Positions 42,906 to 51,704 of a stretch of DNA of 64,000 nt are shown one piece after another; position 1 is the first letter of the stretch, and each line of letters begins with the position of its first letter. Below the pieces are notes generated by a model. The model was not told where the DNA came from and ran no database searches. It saw nothing but the letters and a program-made list of their open reading frames with translations. The position numbers and the translations under genes are program-made. Source of the stretch: Chitinophaga pinensis (GTDB lineage: Bacteria > Bacteroidota > Bacteroidia > Chitinophagales > Chitinophagaceae); assembly GCA_902167325.1 (NCBI GenBank), contig LR632930.1, positions 2,790,001-2,854,000 on the forward strand, read 5' to 3'.

Positions 42906-44135
42906 ATGATAAAAAACATCGACATCAGCGATGCCCGGTTCGACCTGAAAAATGGTGCCGGCAGCGACGCTGTTCACAAAGATCCGCAATACGCTTATGC
43001 CGTTACGCATCTGCGCGACGAGCAGGGTATCTCCGGAACCGGACTGGCATTCACACTCGGTGAAGGCAACGACCTCGTTTGCCGCGCTGCTAAATTCTAT
43101 GCAGAAACCCTCCGCGGCCAGGATATTGAAACTGTTATGCATGGCTTCGGGGATACATTCCGGAAACTGTCTAACGAACAGCAGTTCCGGTGGCTGGGCC
43201 CCCACAAGGGTGTGGTTCACTTAGGACTGGCAGCGGTTACCAATGCCTGCTACGACCTCTGGGCCAAAAAGTGCGGTGTGCCGCTGTGGAAACTGCTGAT
43301 CAGTTTATCCCCGGAAGCCATCGTTAACACGCTCGACCTTTCTTACCTCGAAGATGTGCTTACCCGCGAAGAAGCCATTGCCATGCTCACAGAAGCGGCT
43401 GAAACCGCTGCCAGCCGTATGGCTGTGCTGGAACAGGGGTATCCCGGCTACGATACTTCCGTGGGCTGGTTCAATTACGATGATGAAAAGGTGCGTGACA
43501 ATTGTAAGCGCGCACTTGAGCAGGGATTTGGTGCCATGAAGCTGAAAGTAGGCTCTGCCGACCCTCAACGTGATATCCGCCGCGCCAACATCGTCCGCGA
43601 TACAGTGGGCGACAATGTAAAGGTGATGCTCGACGCCAATCAGCAATGGAACCTCCCGCAGGCCATATCCATCTGCAACGAATTAAAGGCGATGCATCCG
43701 TATTGGGTGGAAGAGCCTACCCACCCCGATGATGTGTTTGCCCACGTAACACTCGCCAAAGCAATAGCACCTGTTAAACTGGCACTGGGCGAGCATGTTC
43801 CCAACAGGATCATTTTTAAGAACTACCTCCAGTCTGGCTGTGCCGGCTTTATGCAGGTGGATGCCGTGCGGGTAGGAGGGGTGAGTGAGTTCATCACCAT
43901 CAGCCTGCTCTGTAAAAAGTTTGGCGTGCCGGTAGTACCGCACGTGGGCGATATGGGGCAGCTGCATCAGCATCTCGTTTTATTCAACCACATCGCCATG
44001 GGCCATGAGGCCCTCTTCCTCGAACATATCCCGCACCTGAAAGAACATTTCCTGCATCCGGTGAAGATCGAAAACGGCGTGTATGTTACCCCGCAGGAAC
44101 CAGGCAGCAGCTGCGACTTAAAAAACCACGTATGA
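42906..44135 (+). CDS. L-fuconate dehydratase (enolase superfamily)
   Basis: A 409-residue enolase-superfamily enzyme. Features: N-terminal DARFDLKNGAGSDAVHKDPQYAYAV, GYPGYDTSVGWFNYDDEKV, KxK motif GAMKLKVG, metal ligands in MLDANQQW, WVEEP and LGEH, and the catalytic His in VVPHVGDMGQLHQHL. This pattern fits FucD, which converts L-fuconate to 2-keto-3-deoxy-L-fuconate. Length is close to the family norm of about 430. Its stop overlaps the symporter start by four bases. Confidence 0.9.
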   Translation: MIKNIDISDARFDLKNGAGSDAVHKDPQYAYAVTHLRDEQGISGTGLAFTLGEGNDLVCRAAKFYAETLRGQDIETVMHGFGDTFRKLSNEQQFRWLGPHKGVVHLGLAAVTNACYDLWAKKCGVPLWKLLISLSPEAIVNTLDLSYLEDVLTREEAIAMLTEAAETAASRMAVLEQGYPGYDTSVGWFNYDDEKVRDNCKRALEQGFGAMKLKVGSADPQRDIRRANIVRDTVGDNVKVMLDANQQWNLPQAISICNELKAMHPYWVEEPTHPDDVFAHVTLAKAIAPVKLALGEHVPNRIIFKNYLQSGCAGFMQVDAVRVGGVSEFITISLLCKKFGVPVVPHVGDMGQLHQHLVLFNHIAMGHEALFLEHIPHLKEHFLHPVKIENGVYVTPQEPGSSCDLKNHV

Positions 44136-45772
44136 TCAGTACCGCCGATATCATCATCACCATCAGTTACATCCTGCTTATCGTAGGCATCGGACTATGG
44201 ACAGGCATGCGCAAAAAAAGCGCTGCCGGGGAAGGCTCCGGAGAATACTTTCTGGCGGGTAAAACGCTGCGCTGGCCTATGATCGGCCTCGCCCTTTTTG
44301 CCACCAACATCTCCTGTCTGCACCTGGTAAGCCTCGCGCAAAGTGGTTTCGATTCGGGATTGCTGAACGGCAACTTCGAATGGATGGCTGCTTTCACGCT
44401 GATATTACTGGCACTTTTCTTCGTGCCGTTCTATATCAAATCAGGCGTACCCACTTTGCCCGATTTCCTCGAAAGGCGATATAACCGTGCCTGCCGCGAC
44501 TGGCTGGCTTTTGTATCCATCATTTCTGCCATCATCATTCACATCGCGTTTTCTTTCCTCGCCGGTGGCATTGTGCTGGAAACACTGTTCGGGATAGACA
44601 TGTACGTCAGCATCATCGTGATTGCCGCGCTTACGGGGCTGTATACGATCGTTGGCGGTCTCCGTGCGGTAGTAGTGACAGAATCCATCCAGAGCATCGT
44701 GCTGCTGGTGGGAGCGGTGATTATTACCGTAGCTGCCTGGAACAAAATGGGCGGTTGGGAACCCATGGAAGCCGTACTCGCTAATAAAGGATCGCTCGAT
44801 AAACTGAGCATGATGCGCCCCGTGGGCGATGCTTCCGGCATGTCGTGGATCGCCGTATTCCTCGGTTATCCCATTCTGGGTATCTGGTACTGGTGTGCCG
44901 ATCAAACCATCGTGCAGCGGGTACTGGGCGCCAAAGATGAGAACCATGCCCGTGTGGGTGCCCTTTTCTGCGGGTTCATTAAAATATTACCGGTCTTCAT
45001 TTTTGTAATGCCGGGCCTCTTTGCCTGGGCGCTCTACCAATCGGGTGCGCTCGACCTCAGCTCCCTGCGCGAAACGGGTACCGATACTGTGAACAGTAAA
45101 GGGATCTATACACTCATGATTACACAGCTGCTGCCTTCGGGGTTGATTGGTGTGCTGGTTGCCGCGCTGCTGTCAGGGCTGATGAGCCAGATCGCGGGTG
45201 CCCTCAACTCCATCGCCACACTGGCCAGCTTCGATCTGTACAAACGCTTCAGGCCTGATACGAGCGATGCCAAGCTGGTGAAAGTAGGCCGCTGGTCGTC
45301 GGGGATTGCGTTGCTGCTGTCTATCACCCTGCTGCCTTTACTAAACCGCTACCAGAGCCTGTTCGAGGGTATCAATGATGTGATCGCGCACATCGCTCCG
45401 CCTATTACCTGTGTGTTTTTACTGGGTATATTCTGGTCGGGGGCTTCTGCAAAATCTGCTCAGTATACACTATGGCTGGGTTCATTGCTGGGAGCCGTGG
45501 TGTATGCGGTCAACAAATTATGGCCGGCCAATCCGCTGGGCAGTATCCCTTTCATGATGATGGCTTTCTACCTCTTCCTCGCCTGCGTGGCCATGCAGGT
45601 CTTCTTCTCCTTCCGCTACCGCGTAGTGCATACGGAGCAAAGCTCGGCACTATACTGGCGCTCGTGGCGTGAGCCGCTCCAAAGCAAAGGATGGAACGGG
45701 ATCGGGAATTATAAATTCTTATCCGGACTGTTACTGTTCATTATGGCTGCGCTGTACTGGATTTTCAGATAA
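44132..45772 (+). CDS. Sodium:solute symporter (SSS family)
   Basis: A 546-residue inner-membrane transporter with about 14 hydrophobic helices of the SGLT type (FATNISCLHLVSLAQSG, YTIVGGLRAVVVTESIQ, LLSGLMSQIAGALNSIATL). Overlaps the FucD gene by four bases (ATGA), so translation is coupled. Substrate is probably L-fucose released by the GH29/GH95 enzymes (inference). Confidence 0.93.
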   Translation: MISTADIIITISYILLIVGIGLWTGMRKKSAAGEGSGEYFLAGKTLRWPMIGLALFATNISCLHLVSLAQSGFDSGLLNGNFEWMAAFTLILLALFFVPFYIKSGVPTLPDFLERRYNRACRDWLAFVSIISAIIIHIAFSFLAGGIVLETLFGIDMYVSIIVIAALTGLYTIVGGLRAVVVTESIQSIVLLVGAVIITVAAWNKMGGWEPMEAVLANKGSLDKLSMMRPVGDASGMSWIAVFLGYPILGIWYWCADQTIVQRVLGAKDENHARVGALFCGFIKILPVFIFVMPGLFAWALYQSGALDLSSLRETGTDTVNSKGIYTLMITQLLPSGLIGVLVAALLSGLMSQIAGALNSIATLASFDLYKRFRPDTSDAKLVKVGRWSSGIALLLSITLLPLLNRYQSLFEGINDVIAHIAPPITCVFLLGIFWSGASAKSAQYTLWLGSLLGAVVYAVNKLWPANPLGSIPFMMMAFYLFLACVAMQVFFSFRYRVVHTEQSSALYWRSWREPLQSKGWNGIGNYKFLSGLLLFIMAALYWIFR

Positions 45773-45791
45773 TTTTATTAAACGTTATGAT

Positions 45792-47096
45792 ATGAAGAAA
45801 CTATGTATGTTCCTGCTGGTGCTTTGCTGCCACAGTGCTTTATTTGCCCAGGTGCCGGTTAAGACCAGTCCTGCCGTTTTGAAAGAATTCATGGATAAGC
45901 GCTTCGGCATGTTCATCCACTGGGGACCGGTGAGCCTCCGGGGTACGGAAATTGGCTGGTCGCGCAGCAATCAGGTGCCTGCCGTTGAATATGATCAGCT
46001 GTTCCGCGAATTCAACCCGGTTTTGTTTAATGCAGACGAATGGGTGAAGATCGCAAAAGACGCGGGGATGAAATATATCACCATCACCGCCCGTCACCAC
46101 GACGGCTTCTGCCTCTGGCCTTCGGCTTTCACTGAATACGATATCGCTTCCACGCCTTACAAAAAGGACATCGTGGGCGCACTGGCAGCAGCCTGTAAGA
46201 AGCAGGGGCTTAAATTCTGCATATACTATTCCGTGTTAGACTGGTATCATTCCGATTATCCTATCCATAACCCCAACGATCCCACGATCGATCCTAAATC
46301 GGATATGAGTAAGTATGTTGCGTATATGAAGAACCAGCTGAAAGAGCTGATCACCAAATACGATCCTTACCTGCTGTGGTTCGACGGGCAGTGGGAAAAG
46401 CCCTGGACCGACGAAATGGGCCGTGACCTCTACGCTTACCTCAAGGAGCTGAACCCTAAAGTGATCACCAATAACCGGTTGGGAAAAGAGTTTGCCGCGA
46501 TGGAAAACAAGCAGATTGATGTTTCGAAAATGATTGGCGACTATGATACGCCGGAACAGGTAGTGGGTAAGATGAACATGGAAATGCCATGGGAAAGCTG
46601 CTTTACTATCTGTAAGCAATGGGCATGGAAGGCGAATGATGAGATGAAGTCGCTCCAGACCCTGCTCGACATCCTCTCCCGGAGTGTAGGCGGTAACGGT
46701 AACCTGTTGCTGAACGTGGGTCCGATGGCAGATGGCCGTATCGAAGCCCGTCAGGCAACCCGCCTCCGTGAAATGGGTGCGTGGTTGCAGAAGAATGGTG
46801 CTGCCGTTTATGGCACCATGGGCGGCCCCTGGGCGCATAATGAAAACTTTGCCGCCACACACAAAGGCGATAAAATATACCTGCACATCATGAAGCCCGG
46901 TAATGGTACTTTGAAACTGAAAGCCCTTCCCGGACGTGTAGTGCGCAAGGCAAATGTATTAGGCGGTGCTGCTGTGAAAACAGAAACCGTTAATGGCGAA
47001 CTGGTTATCCAGCTGCCGGCACAGCCTGCAGGAACGCTTGTGTATATTATCGAGCTTACCCTCGATGGCAACGTGGAACAATTGCCCGTTCTCTGA
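45792..47096 (+). CDS. GH29 alpha-L-fucosidase
   Basis: A secreted 434-residue enzyme. The ATG at 45792 starts a clean signal peptide (MKKLCMFLLVLCC..LFAQ); the open frame extends upstream into the symporter gene and is not used. GH29 motifs: KRFGMFIHWGP, ITARHHDGFCLW, nucleophile Asp198 in YLLWFDGQW and NVGPMADGRI. Releases terminal alpha-L-fucose from glycans. Second of three fucose-transport/hydrolase genes in line, 19 bases after the symporter. Confidence 0.95.
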   Translation: MKKLCMFLLVLCCHSALFAQVPVKTSPAVLKEFMDKRFGMFIHWGPVSLRGTEIGWSRSNQVPAVEYDQLFREFNPVLFNADEWVKIAKDAGMKYITITARHHDGFCLWPSAFTEYDIASTPYKKDIVGALAAACKKQGLKFCIYYSVLDWYHSDYPIHNPNDPTIDPKSDMSKYVAYMKNQLKELITKYDPYLLWFDGQWEKPWTDEMGRDLYAYLKELNPKVITNNRLGKEFAAMENKQIDVSKMIGDYDTPEQVVGKMNMEMPWESCFTICKQWAWKANDEMKSLQTLLDILSRSVGGNGNLLLNVGPMADGRIEARQATRLREMGAWLQKNGAAVYGTMGGPWAHNENFAATHKGDKIYLHIMKPGNGTLKLKALPGRVVRKANVLGGAAVKTETVNGELVIQLPAQPAGTLVYIIELTLDGNVEQLPVL

Positions 47097-47112
47097 TCCT
47101 TAAACCACGTAT

Positions 47113-47517
47113 ATGAATAAACTATTAGTGCTTTTACTGACTGCAGCCTTTGCAGCAGCCGGATGCGGGGAGAAAAAGGTGGAACGGTTTGGCATGGTAA
47201 CCGGCATTCATCCTGATAAGATTGCTTATTACAAGCAGCTGCATGCCAATGTTTGGCCGGAGGTGGTGAAAACCATCGGGGCATGCAATATTCGCAATTA
47301 CTCCATTTATATGAAGGAAGTAGATGGAAAGAGTTTGCTGTTCAGTTACTTTGAATATACGGGCGATGATTTTGCCGCAGATATGAAGAAGATGGCTGCC
47401 GATTCTGCCACCCAACGCTGGTGGAGAGAAACGGCACCCACGCAGATTCCTTTACCCGATGCGGCTGCTGCCGGTGAAACCTGGTCGAAGCTCGAAGAAG
47501 TAATGCATCTGCCCTAA
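47113..47517 (+). CDS. RhaM-like sugar mutarotase, lipoprotein form
   Basis: A 134-residue protein of the L-rhamnose mutarotase family (GMVTGIHPDKIAYYKQLHANVWPEV, TQRWWRETAPTQ) carrying a lipoprotein signal (FAAAGC, Cys18). RhaM proteins interconvert sugar anomers and are usually cytoplasmic. Here export and the fucose context suggest that it equilibrates L-fucose anomers in the periplasm or at the surface before uptake. The Tyr/His pair of the active site is present in YYKQLH. Confidence 0.85.
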   Translation: MNKLLVLLLTAAFAAAGCGEKKVERFGMVTGIHPDKIAYYKQLHANVWPEVVKTIGACNIRNYSIYMKEVDGKSLLFSYFEYTGDDFAADMKKMAADSATQRWWRETAPTQIPLPDAAAAGETWSKLEEVMHLP

Positions 47518-47546
47518 ACAGTCAACCAAACGAAAAAGTGAAACCT

Positions 47547-49049
47547 ATGTATAATTTGTGTAAACGCTGGACTGCCGCCCTGGTGCTCCTGTTTACTACG
47601 CTTGGCGCTACGGCGCAGCAATTACCCGGCACAAAACCCAGTGCCGCCCAGCAGGCCATGATCAAACGCGGGTATGGCATGTTCATCCACTTCGGTGTGA
47701 ACACCTTCGCGGATGTGGAATGGTCCGATGGCTCTATCCCGGTAGATAAATACAATCCAACCAGCCTCGATCCGGAACAATGGGTACGCACTGCCAAAGA
47801 AGCCGGTTTCAGGTATGTACTGCTCATCACCAAACACCACGATGGCTTCTGCCTCTGGGATAGCAAATACACCGCATACGACGTGGCTTCCTCGCCTGTA
47901 AAAACAGATGTGGTGAAAGCAGTAGCTGAAGCATGTAAGAAGTACGGCCTGCAGTTCGCGATCTACTATTCCCTGTGGGACCGGCATGCGCCGTCTTACA
48001 AAGACAAGAACCCGCAGGTATACATCGATTACATGAAGCAGCAGCTCACCGAGCTGTTCACCAGCTACGGTCCCATCTGTGAGCTGTGGCTCGATGGTGG
48101 CTGGGATCGTAAGCCGGAGGATTGGGGTATTGACCAGGTGTATGCACTCGTGAAGAAGTACAGCCCTGCATGCGCCGTGAGTGTGAACCACACCATCGTG
48201 AATGAAGAAGGGAAACGTAGCTATACGCGCCCTTCGGTGATGACGGAAGACAACAAATATTTCTTCCAGTATTTCCCATCCGATTTCCGGCTCTGGGATC
48301 CTGCCATCATTACGCGCTTCGACAAAAAGCAATATCTCCATCAGGGCAAATCCTATTATATGCCCTTTGAGGCTACCATATGTATCAGCGACCGCTGGAA
48401 CTGGTTCCAGAAATCGGTGCAGCTGCCGGTAAGGAGTCTGGATGAAATGGAGGAACTGTTCTACTGGAGCACGCATAATGATAACTGCCTCGTCATGAAC
48501 ATCCCGCCCGATCAAACGGGCCGCATCCGGGAATATGAAGCACTGGCCGCTATTGAACTGGGCAAACGCCTGGGCCTCGCGCCCAACAAGCCGCTTCCTA
48601 AGAATGGTAAATTCATTTCCGAACGCCGTCCGGCTACCGCCAGCAGCGTATATCCTTCCGATAAGAAAGGTGAATACGATGGTAGTAAAGTAACGGATGG
48701 TAACCTGGAAAGCCGCTGGGCTTCGGCAGACACGCTGGCTTCGCTGGAGATCTCACTCAACGCAGCAGAAGCATTCAATAAGATCAGCATTTTTGAGTTT
48801 AAAGATGTGAAAAGCATGCCCGACGGTTTCTCACAGGTGCGGCTTCCGCGTATACAGGAGTATGCAGTAGATATCATGCAGCAGGGGCAGTGGGTAACCA
48901 TCTACCTTGGTAATGAGCCGATGGGCGATTGTAAGGTGATACGGTTGCCGAAGAGCTACCGCACCAGCGCACTGCGCTTCCGGGTGCTGAAGGCTTCCAA
49001 TCTGCCTTCGATTTATGAGATATCCGTTATTGATACGAATAGACGATAA
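47547..49049 (+). CDS. GH29 alpha-L-fucosidase with C-terminal beta-sandwich domain
   Basis: A secreted 500-residue enzyme; I use the ATG at 47547, though a GTG at 47538 would add three residues. Catalytic domain 1-350: KRGYGMFIHFGVNTF, ITKHHDGFCLW, nucleophile Asp183 in ELWLDGGWD. Residues 360-500 (RRPATASSVYPSDKKGEYDG, DGNLESRWAS) look like an F5/8-type (discoidin) carbohydrate-binding domain. It differs from the first GH29 enough to suggest another linkage preference, for example alpha-1,3/1,4 (GH29-B-like, inference). Confidence 0.93.
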   Translation: MYNLCKRWTAALVLLFTTLGATAQQLPGTKPSAAQQAMIKRGYGMFIHFGVNTFADVEWSDGSIPVDKYNPTSLDPEQWVRTAKEAGFRYVLLITKHHDGFCLWDSKYTAYDVASSPVKTDVVKAVAEACKKYGLQFAIYYSLWDRHAPSYKDKNPQVYIDYMKQQLTELFTSYGPICELWLDGGWDRKPEDWGIDQVYALVKKYSPACAVSVNHTIVNEEGKRSYTRPSVMTEDNKYFFQYFPSDFRLWDPAIITRFDKKQYLHQGKSYYMPFEATICISDRWNWFQKSVQLPVRSLDEMEELFYWSTHNDNCLVMNIPPDQTGRIREYEALAAIELGKRLGLAPNKPLPKNGKFISERRPATASSVYPSDKKGEYDGSKVTDGNLESRWASADTLASLEISLNAAEAFNKISIFEFKDVKSMPDGFSQVRLPRIQEYAVDIMQQGQWVTIYLGNEPMGDCKVIRLPKSYRTSALRFRVLKASNLPSIYEISVIDTNRR

Positions 49050-49078
49050 TACTTTCGAGAAGAACGTTCCCAAAGCAG

Positions 49079-49100
49079 GCATCCCGAGTTTTCGGGATGC
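49079..49100 (+). terminator. 9-bp hairpin between GH29 and GH95 genes
   Basis: GCATCCCGA and TCGGGATGC form a perfect stem with a 4-base loop, 30 bases after the GH29 stop, followed by an AT-rich stretch rather than a strict T-run. It may limit read-through into GH95. Confidence 0.5.
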
Positions 49101-49150
49101 ATTTGTTCGTATTTTACGGGTTGCACTTTTTTTACCTAATTTATTATTGT

Positions 49151-51367
49151 ATGAAAAAAGCTTTGCTACTACTTTTATTGGCCGCCACCGGTGCCCAGGC
49201 ACAGCCTAAACCGGAACACAACCTAAAACATGTGGCACTCCCTGCCCGATGGGATGAAGCCATGCCTTTGGGGAATGGTATGATCGGCGCCCTCATATGG
49301 CAGAAAGCCGGGAAGCTGCGCTTCTCGCTCGACAGGGTAGACCTCTGGGACGATCGTCCCATGCCGAAGATCGATCAGCTGAAGTTCTCCTACGTGATAG
49401 AACAGGTAAAGAAAAAGGATTACAGGCCCGTGCAGGAACTGGGTGATGTGCCCTACGAAGCAAACGCCGCGCCTACCAAAATACCCGGTGCTGCCATAGA
49501 ACTGGATATGACCGGCTGGGGCGATGCAGTGTCAGGCGAACTGGATATCAGTACCGGCCTGCACGAAGCGCGCTTTGCATCAGGCGCCATCTTCCGGACC
49601 TACGTACATGCTAAACATGAGTTTGGCGTGTTTACGCTGGAAGGTGCACCTTTCAAACCGGAACTGATCGCACCTACGTACATGTCAGAAAAGAAAGCCG
49701 GTGATGCCAATAGTGTGGAAGGGCATAGCCTTTCCCGGCTGGGTTATCAGCAGGGAACCGTAACGAAGGAAGGGAACACCATCCGGTATCACCAGCCCAC
49801 TTACGAAGGGCATTATTATGAAGTACTGGTGGAATGGAAAGAAGCAAATGGTAAAACCACCGGCAGCTGGACCATCTCCAACGATAAGAAAGCAGTGTTG
49901 CCCGCAGCAGCATTAAACAATAAGCAATCCTGGGATAGCCATGCGGCATGGTGGAAGCATTACTGGGACCGCTCTTCCGTAACCCTTCCGGAGCCATTGC
50001 TGGAAAAAGAATACTACCTCGATATGTATAAGTTCGGCAGCGTGGCCCGTGCGCATACGCCGCCGATTTCCCTGCAGGCGGTATGGACGGCCGACAATGG
50101 CAACCTCCCTCCCTGGAAAGGCGATTTCCACCACGATCTCAATACGCAGCTTAGTTACTGGCCCGGCTACACAGCCAACCATACTGATCTCACGGAAGGC
50201 TTTACCAACTGGCTCTGGAACACGAAGGCAGAGAATCAGCGCTACACAAAGCATTACTTTGGAGTGGAAGGACTCAATGTACCCGGTGTGAACACCATCT
50301 CCGGAAAGCCCATGGGTGGCTGGATCCAGTATTCCATGAGTCCCACCATTGCAGCCTGGCTTGCCCAGCATTTTTACTGGCAGTGGAAGTTCAGCGGCGA
50401 TGAGAAGTTCCTGCGCGAACGTTGCAAGCCCTGGTTCGATGAAGTGGCTTTGTTTCTCAAGAACATCCGTGTCAAAGATCCTGTAACAGGTAAGTTTAAA
50501 TTACCGCTCAGTTCTTCACCGGAGTATCACGACAACAGCATCAAAGCCTGGTTCCAGGATTATACCAATTACGACCTGGCACTGGTACGCTTCTTCTTTA
50601 CCGCTTACGCGGAAATTGCCGCAGCTGCGGGTGATAAGAATGTTCCCTCAGCGCAGGTTGCATTACAGGATTACCCAACGCTCTACGGTGACAGTACCGG
50701 GCTGCACATTGCTCCGGGCCAGCAACTGGAAAGTTCTCACCGCCATCACAGCCAGCTGATGGGTATCTATCCGCTGAAAGTATTATCGTACCAGCGGGAG
50801 GCCGACCGTCAGCTGATCGATCGTTCGCTGGCATGGATGAGCAAAAATGGAACACGTGCCTGGGTGGGATATTCCTTTGCATGGGCGGCATCGCTTTATG
50901 CCCAAACCGGTAATGGCGACAGTACCGTCAGCTACCTCCGGAAGTTTGCATCCAACTTCGTTTCCACCAACAGTTTTCACCTGAACGGTGATCAGAAAGG
51001 CGGGCAATACAGCGGGTTTACCTATCGCCCGTTTACCCTTGAAGGTAATTTTGCCTATGCACAGGGGGTGCATGAAATGTTGATGCAAACGCACGATAAT
51101 GTGATTCACCTTTTCCCGGCTTTGCCAACAGACTGGAAGAATGCCGGGTTCAAAAAACTCCGCAGCGAAGCCGGTTGCCTCATAAGTGCAGAAATCACTG
51201 AAGGCAGCTTGAAGCAGGTAACGGTGTATGCGGAAAGAGCACAAACCGTGAAGCTGAAAAGGAATGTGGCTGGTTCGCAATTACAGGCCCGTAAAGGGGT
51301 TGTTGAGGGCGATTTGATATCCTTGCGCCTGAAGAAGGGAGAAATGGTGATTTTGACGGCAGAATAA
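49151..51367 (+). CDS. GH95 alpha-L-fucosidase
   Basis: A secreted 738-residue enzyme; the ATG at 49151 opens a signal peptide (MKKALLLLLLAATGAQAQ). GH95 features: WDEAMPLGNGMIGALIWQ, LDRVDLWDD, SSSPEYHDN, SSHRHHSQLMGIYPL, HLNGDQKGGQYSGFTYRPF and VIHLFPALP. GH95 enzymes remove alpha-1,2-fucose (or alpha-L-galactose) from xyloglucan and host glycans with inversion. Last gene of the fucose run, ended by a good terminator at 51388. Confidence 0.93.
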   Translation: MKKALLLLLLAATGAQAQPKPEHNLKHVALPARWDEAMPLGNGMIGALIWQKAGKLRFSLDRVDLWDDRPMPKIDQLKFSYVIEQVKKKDYRPVQELGDVPYEANAAPTKIPGAAIELDMTGWGDAVSGELDISTGLHEARFASGAIFRTYVHAKHEFGVFTLEGAPFKPELIAPTYMSEKKAGDANSVEGHSLSRLGYQQGTVTKEGNTIRYHQPTYEGHYYEVLVEWKEANGKTTGSWTISNDKKAVLPAAALNNKQSWDSHAAWWKHYWDRSSVTLPEPLLEKEYYLDMYKFGSVARAHTPPISLQAVWTADNGNLPPWKGDFHHDLNTQLSYWPGYTANHTDLTEGFTNWLWNTKAENQRYTKHYFGVEGLNVPGVNTISGKPMGGWIQYSMSPTIAAWLAQHFYWQWKFSGDEKFLRERCKPWFDEVALFLKNIRVKDPVTGKFKLPLSSSPEYHDNSIKAWFQDYTNYDLALVRFFFTAYAEIAAAAGDKNVPSAQVALQDYPTLYGDSTGLHIAPGQQLESSHRHHSQLMGIYPLKVLSYQREADRQLIDRSLAWMSKNGTRAWVGYSFAWAASLYAQTGNGDSTVSYLRKFASNFVSTNSFHLNGDQKGGQYSGFTYRPFTLEGNFAYAQGVHEMLMQTHDNVIHLFPALPTDWKNAGFKKLRSEAGCLISAEITEGSLKQVTVYAERAQTVKLKRNVAGSQLQARKGVVEGDLISLRLKKGEMVILTAE

Positions 51368-51387
51368 AGCAAAAAAGACCAATCAGG

Positions 51388-51419
51388 GGGCTGTCTCAAC
51401 ACGGGACGGCCCTTTTTTT
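51388..51419 (+). terminator. Rho-independent terminator after GH95
   Basis: GGGCTGTC pairs with GACGGCCC (one G-T wobble) around a 9-base loop and is followed by seven T. Confidence 0.8.
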
Positions 51420-51523
51420 ATGCCGTATACTACCAGTAGCGCCTTGGTGGAGTGTGTTTGTCGCATTTGGCCCCTCGCTGTTAAAATCACATCGGAATCA
51501 GTGATGTGTCCTCCATGCGACTA

Positions 51524-51618
51524 CCATCCAACCTTCAACAATCCTCCATCCATCCTCCATCCATGTCCAGCAAAAGTAAGGGTTTGATGGAGGTTGGATG
51601 GAGGATGGATGGAGGATT
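51524..51618. repeat. Long inverted repeat built from 11-bp units
   Basis: A perfect 24-bp inverted repeat: left arm 51540-51563, right arm 51595-51618. Each arm contains two tandem copies of an 11-base unit (ATCCTCCATCC or its complement). A further 11-bp pair, CCATCCAACCT, lies at 51524-51534 and 51591-51601. The transcript would fold into a strong hairpin from either strand. Confidence 0.8.
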
Positions 51619-51704
51619 ACTTGATAATGAATGGCTTATAAAAAACTCAAAAATGCATTGAAAATGGCGGTTCTGATAGTAAATTAACGCTGTTTATATG
51701 CTGT

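Larger units (their letters stand above)
51368..51704. other. Convergent intergenic region with terminator and inverted repeat array
   Basis: 337 bases between the convergent GH95 and GH38 genes. It contains an intrinsic terminator (51388-51419) and a long 11-bp-period inverted repeat (51524-51618). No gene is seen. Confidence 0.6.

Noticed and set aside
42117..44135. D-galactose or rhamnose oxidation instead of L-fucose
   Set aside because: Fucosidases GH29 and GH95 in the same run and the FucD-type motifs of the dehydratase favour L-fucose.
45669..45791. N-terminal extension of the GH29 gene into the symporter gene
   Set aside because: A clean signal peptide begins at the ATG at 45792; the extension overlaps coding sequence of the symporter and would bury the signal.
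51388..51419. Inverted repeat resembling an insertion-sequence end
   Set aside because: The stem followed by seven T directly after GH95 fits a terminator better, and no transposase is nearby.
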